Positions 62,551-64,000 of a stretch of DNA of 64,000 bases are shown here, in pieces. A program made the translations under genes and the position numbers. This stretch comes from CAJWOS01 sp964502005 (lineage in GTDB: Bacteria; Myxococcota_A; UBA796; UBA2385). Where the stretch lies: NCBI GenBank assembly GCA_964502005.1, contig CAZCUX010000004.1, forward strand, positions 186,001 to 250,000, written 5' to 3'. The notes beneath the pieces were generated by a model. That model did no database searches, was not told the origin of the DNA, and saw only the letters and a list, made by a program, of their open reading frames with translations. The stretch's first letter is position 1; every line of letters starts with the position of its first letter.

Positions 62551-62856
62551 CGCAACGTTCCCGCAGGGGCGCGAAATTCGCCCTTCTCGCCGGGGGGTGG
62601 GACCACGGGGGATACACCGCTTCGCTGCACCTGCGCAGGTGTTCGCTCCAAATTGGCGCGTGGGGGCGCTGTGTTTGCCGAATCCCGAATTCTCACGTTC
62701 TTTCGATTTGTATCGCGAGTGCTGGAATGGACGGTTCGGTCGTCGCCTTGTCACATTTAGACCGTAGCGAACGGCGTTTTGGACACCTCTTCCTGCGGTT
62801 TCAAACCTCAACCTCCCGCGTTGCGAAGGTGACGCCCGACAGCCGTTGCACCGCGC

Positions 62857-64000
62857 CTATACGGAACAGCGACTATCGCTTTGTTCGTTGGGACGCGGCA
62901 AAGACCGCACAAGCCGGAAGCCAACCCAATCTTTGGTGGCGTGGGGCGGCAAGCTGTGGCGAATGCTGAGGGCGTGGTCGAGGGTGCGACTGCGCCAAGA
63001 ATGGCCGCGGACGGTGCGAAGCGAGGCAGCGTCGGCACTTGGCCAAGTGATGCGGCCTTGGTCGACCGGGGACGCCGTCGAGAACGGATTGGCGCACCAT
63101 TCGGCGACGTTACCCGCCAAGTGGCGCACGCCGTAGGGGCTTTCGTCGGCGGGTGCTGCATTGACGGGGGCGGGGCCCATTGGCGTGGGACATGAGCCTT
63201 CGACCCACGCGCGCGAGGGGTCCGCGCCGTGGCCCCAAGGGAACCGGCGCCCGTCAACGCCGCGCGCTGCCTTCTCCCACTCCAACTCGTGGGGCAGTCG
63301 CCAGGAGTGTCCAGTGCGACCGCTTTCCCAATCTGCGAAGGCCGTCGCGGCTATCCACGACACGCCGACAACGGGCGCATCGGCATGCCATGCCATTACT
63401 CCCGTGGGTGTGGTGGGAAGGCGAAAATGCCCGTCGGGTGCGCGGTTCCAGGCACGCGCAAGGACGCCCAGCTCTCTGGTGGGCAAGACAGGCGAGAACG
63501 CGATTGCGTCGTCGATGTGGTGATTGTCGATGAGACTGTTGAGAAACGAGAGGTATTCGCGATTGGTGACCGGGTGGGCACGTATGACGAAGGCGTCGAC
63601 CCATACTTCTTGGTGCGTGCGGGGGCCGTTGGAAAGCAGGGCTGGCCCGGCGGTGACGAGACGGTCATCGGGGCCAAGGGCGCCGGCGGTGGGCAAGTGC
63701 ACCACTGCTGGCGTTTCGCTGTGCGGGGACCGAGGGTTCCAATGGGCACCGCGACCCACCAACACCGGCACGACGACCTCCGCGCGCCCTTCGGCCGCGA
63801 TGTGGAGGCGGTAGCTCCCCATCGGCAGGGCCATTTCTTCCAAGGGCGCCGACATGAGTGGGCGAACGGGGCTCAGGCGTAAGCGGCGGCGGTGCGGGGT
63901 GTAGCGCTCAAGCAAAAGCGCGGTGGGTTGCGCATCGACGGTGAGCGACAGCCGACCGTAGCCCCTTAGCCATTGGAGTTGTACGGCGCGCTCGGGATGG
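62857..64000 (-). CDS. FGE/sulfatase-modifying-domain protein, C-terminal part (kinase-type receptor)
   Basis: Partial: the frame runs off the right edge with no start, giving at least 381 residues. The first 130 residues are beta-rich and PEGA-like (LSLTVDAQPTALLLERYTP, PMGSYRLHIAAEGRAEVVVP). Then comes an FGE-sulfatase domain: YVIRAHPVTNREYLSFLN-type start, VVGVSWIAATAFADWESGRT, WRLPHELEWEKAARGVDGRRF, GVRHLAGNVAEWCANPF, TVRGHSWRS and WVGFRLVRS. The copper-binding cysteines of true formylglycine-generating enzyme are absent, so it is probably a binding version. In Myxococcota this PEGA-plus-FGE end often follows a Ser/Thr kinase domain, which would lie beyond the window. Confidence 0.8.
   Translation of the reverse strand, partial: HPERAVQLQWLRGYGRLSLTVDAQPTALLLERYTPHRRRLRLSPVRPLMSAPLEEMALPMGSYRLHIAAEGRAEVVVPVLVGRGAHWNPRSPHSETPAVVHLPTAGALGPDDRLVTAGPALLSNGPRTHQEVWVDAFVIRAHPVTNREYLSFLNSLIDNHHIDDAIAFSPVLPTRELGVLARAWNRAPDGHFRLPTTPTGVMAWHADAPVVGVSWIAATAFADWESGRTGHSWRLPHELEWEKAARGVDGRRFPWGHGADPSRAWVEGSCPTPMGPAPVNAAPADESPYGVRHLAGNVAEWCANPFSTASPVDQGRITWPSADAASLRTVRGHSWRSRTLDHALSIRHSLPPHATKDWVGFRLVRSLPRPNEQSDSRCSV

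Overview
The window is one GC-rich chromosomal segment with tightly packed genes, many ATGA or TGATG stop/start overlaps, and no rRNA, tRNA, CRISPR array, insertion sequence or phage gene that I can see. The gene content points to a Myxococcota-like (deltaproteobacterial-type) Gram-negative bacterium. Evidence: lipoproteins with MopE-type metal-binding repeats, a MYXO-CTERM-like sorting tail, a futalosine-type menaquinone cluster, an FGE-domain receptor of the kind fused to Ser/Thr kinases, and many outer-membrane barrels and lipoproteins. This assignment is an inference from gene families only.

Layout. 0-5 kb: outer-membrane proteins, a secreted caspase-like protein and an exosortase/EpsI fusion. 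5-7.3 kb: a MopE-repeat lipoprotein with a fibrinogen-like end. 7.4-7.55 kb: a hairpin-rich gap. 7.9-12.4 kb: an unknown protein, an asparaginase-like protein with a long extension, and CinA. 12.5-15.3 kb: a membrane protein, a lipoprotein and a GbsR/MarR-type regulator. 15.5-22.5 kb: a coupled menaquinone (futalosine) operon of polyprenyl synthase, MenG/UbiE methyltransferase, UbiX-like protein, an MqnE-MqnA fusion with a shortened MqnC-like third module, aminofutalosine deaminase and the UbiA-like MqnP. 22.5-29.2 kb: a PiT-like permease, a parS-like site, an Lgt-like protein, two paralogous lipoproteins and an M66 (StcE-like) metalloprotease.

29.2-36.1 kb: a Tes/MJ0619-like radical SAM enzyme behind an elaborate leader, a second MopE/fibrinogen-like lipoprotein, an alpha-dioxygenase-like haem protein and two unknown proteins. 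36.1-40.2 kb: a three-gene membrane operon behind a clear extended -10 promoter. 40.7-47.6 kb: an epimerase-like protein, a D-2-hydroxyacid dehydrogenase, a YkgJ-like protein, a beta-propeller lipoprotein, asparaginyl-tRNA synthetase and a phosphodiester glycosidase with a MYXO-CTERM-like tail. 47.8-53.9 kb: a self-contained TetR / outer-membrane protein / ABC transporter / LolA-like operon. 54-64 kb: a YheT-type hydrolase, unknown proteins, a pseudokinase with an in-frame TAA, an inositol-monophosphatase-like enzyme, a lidless Hsp70 with a J-protein, and the FGE end of a larger protein running off the right edge.

How genes work together. The 15.5-22.5 kb operon makes and decorates menaquinone: side chain, chorismate dehydration, aminofutalosine synthesis and deamination, prenylation, decarboxylation cofactor and methylation. 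MqnB and a full MqnC must lie elsewhere. The 47.8-53.9 kb operon probably moves a lipid or lipoprotein between membranes under TetR control. Three near-identical TetR/FadR-type palindromes (AATGAAT-N4-ATTCATT) lie before the exosortase, the Tes-like enzyme and the 36.5 kb membrane operon, which suggests a shared envelope or lipid regulon. The most notable points are the fusion with a radical-SAM-less MqnC remnant, the Shine-Dalgarno-masking hairpin with an 8-codon leader in front of the Tes-like gene, and the pseudokinase whose reading frame runs on for 153 codons past a TAA.
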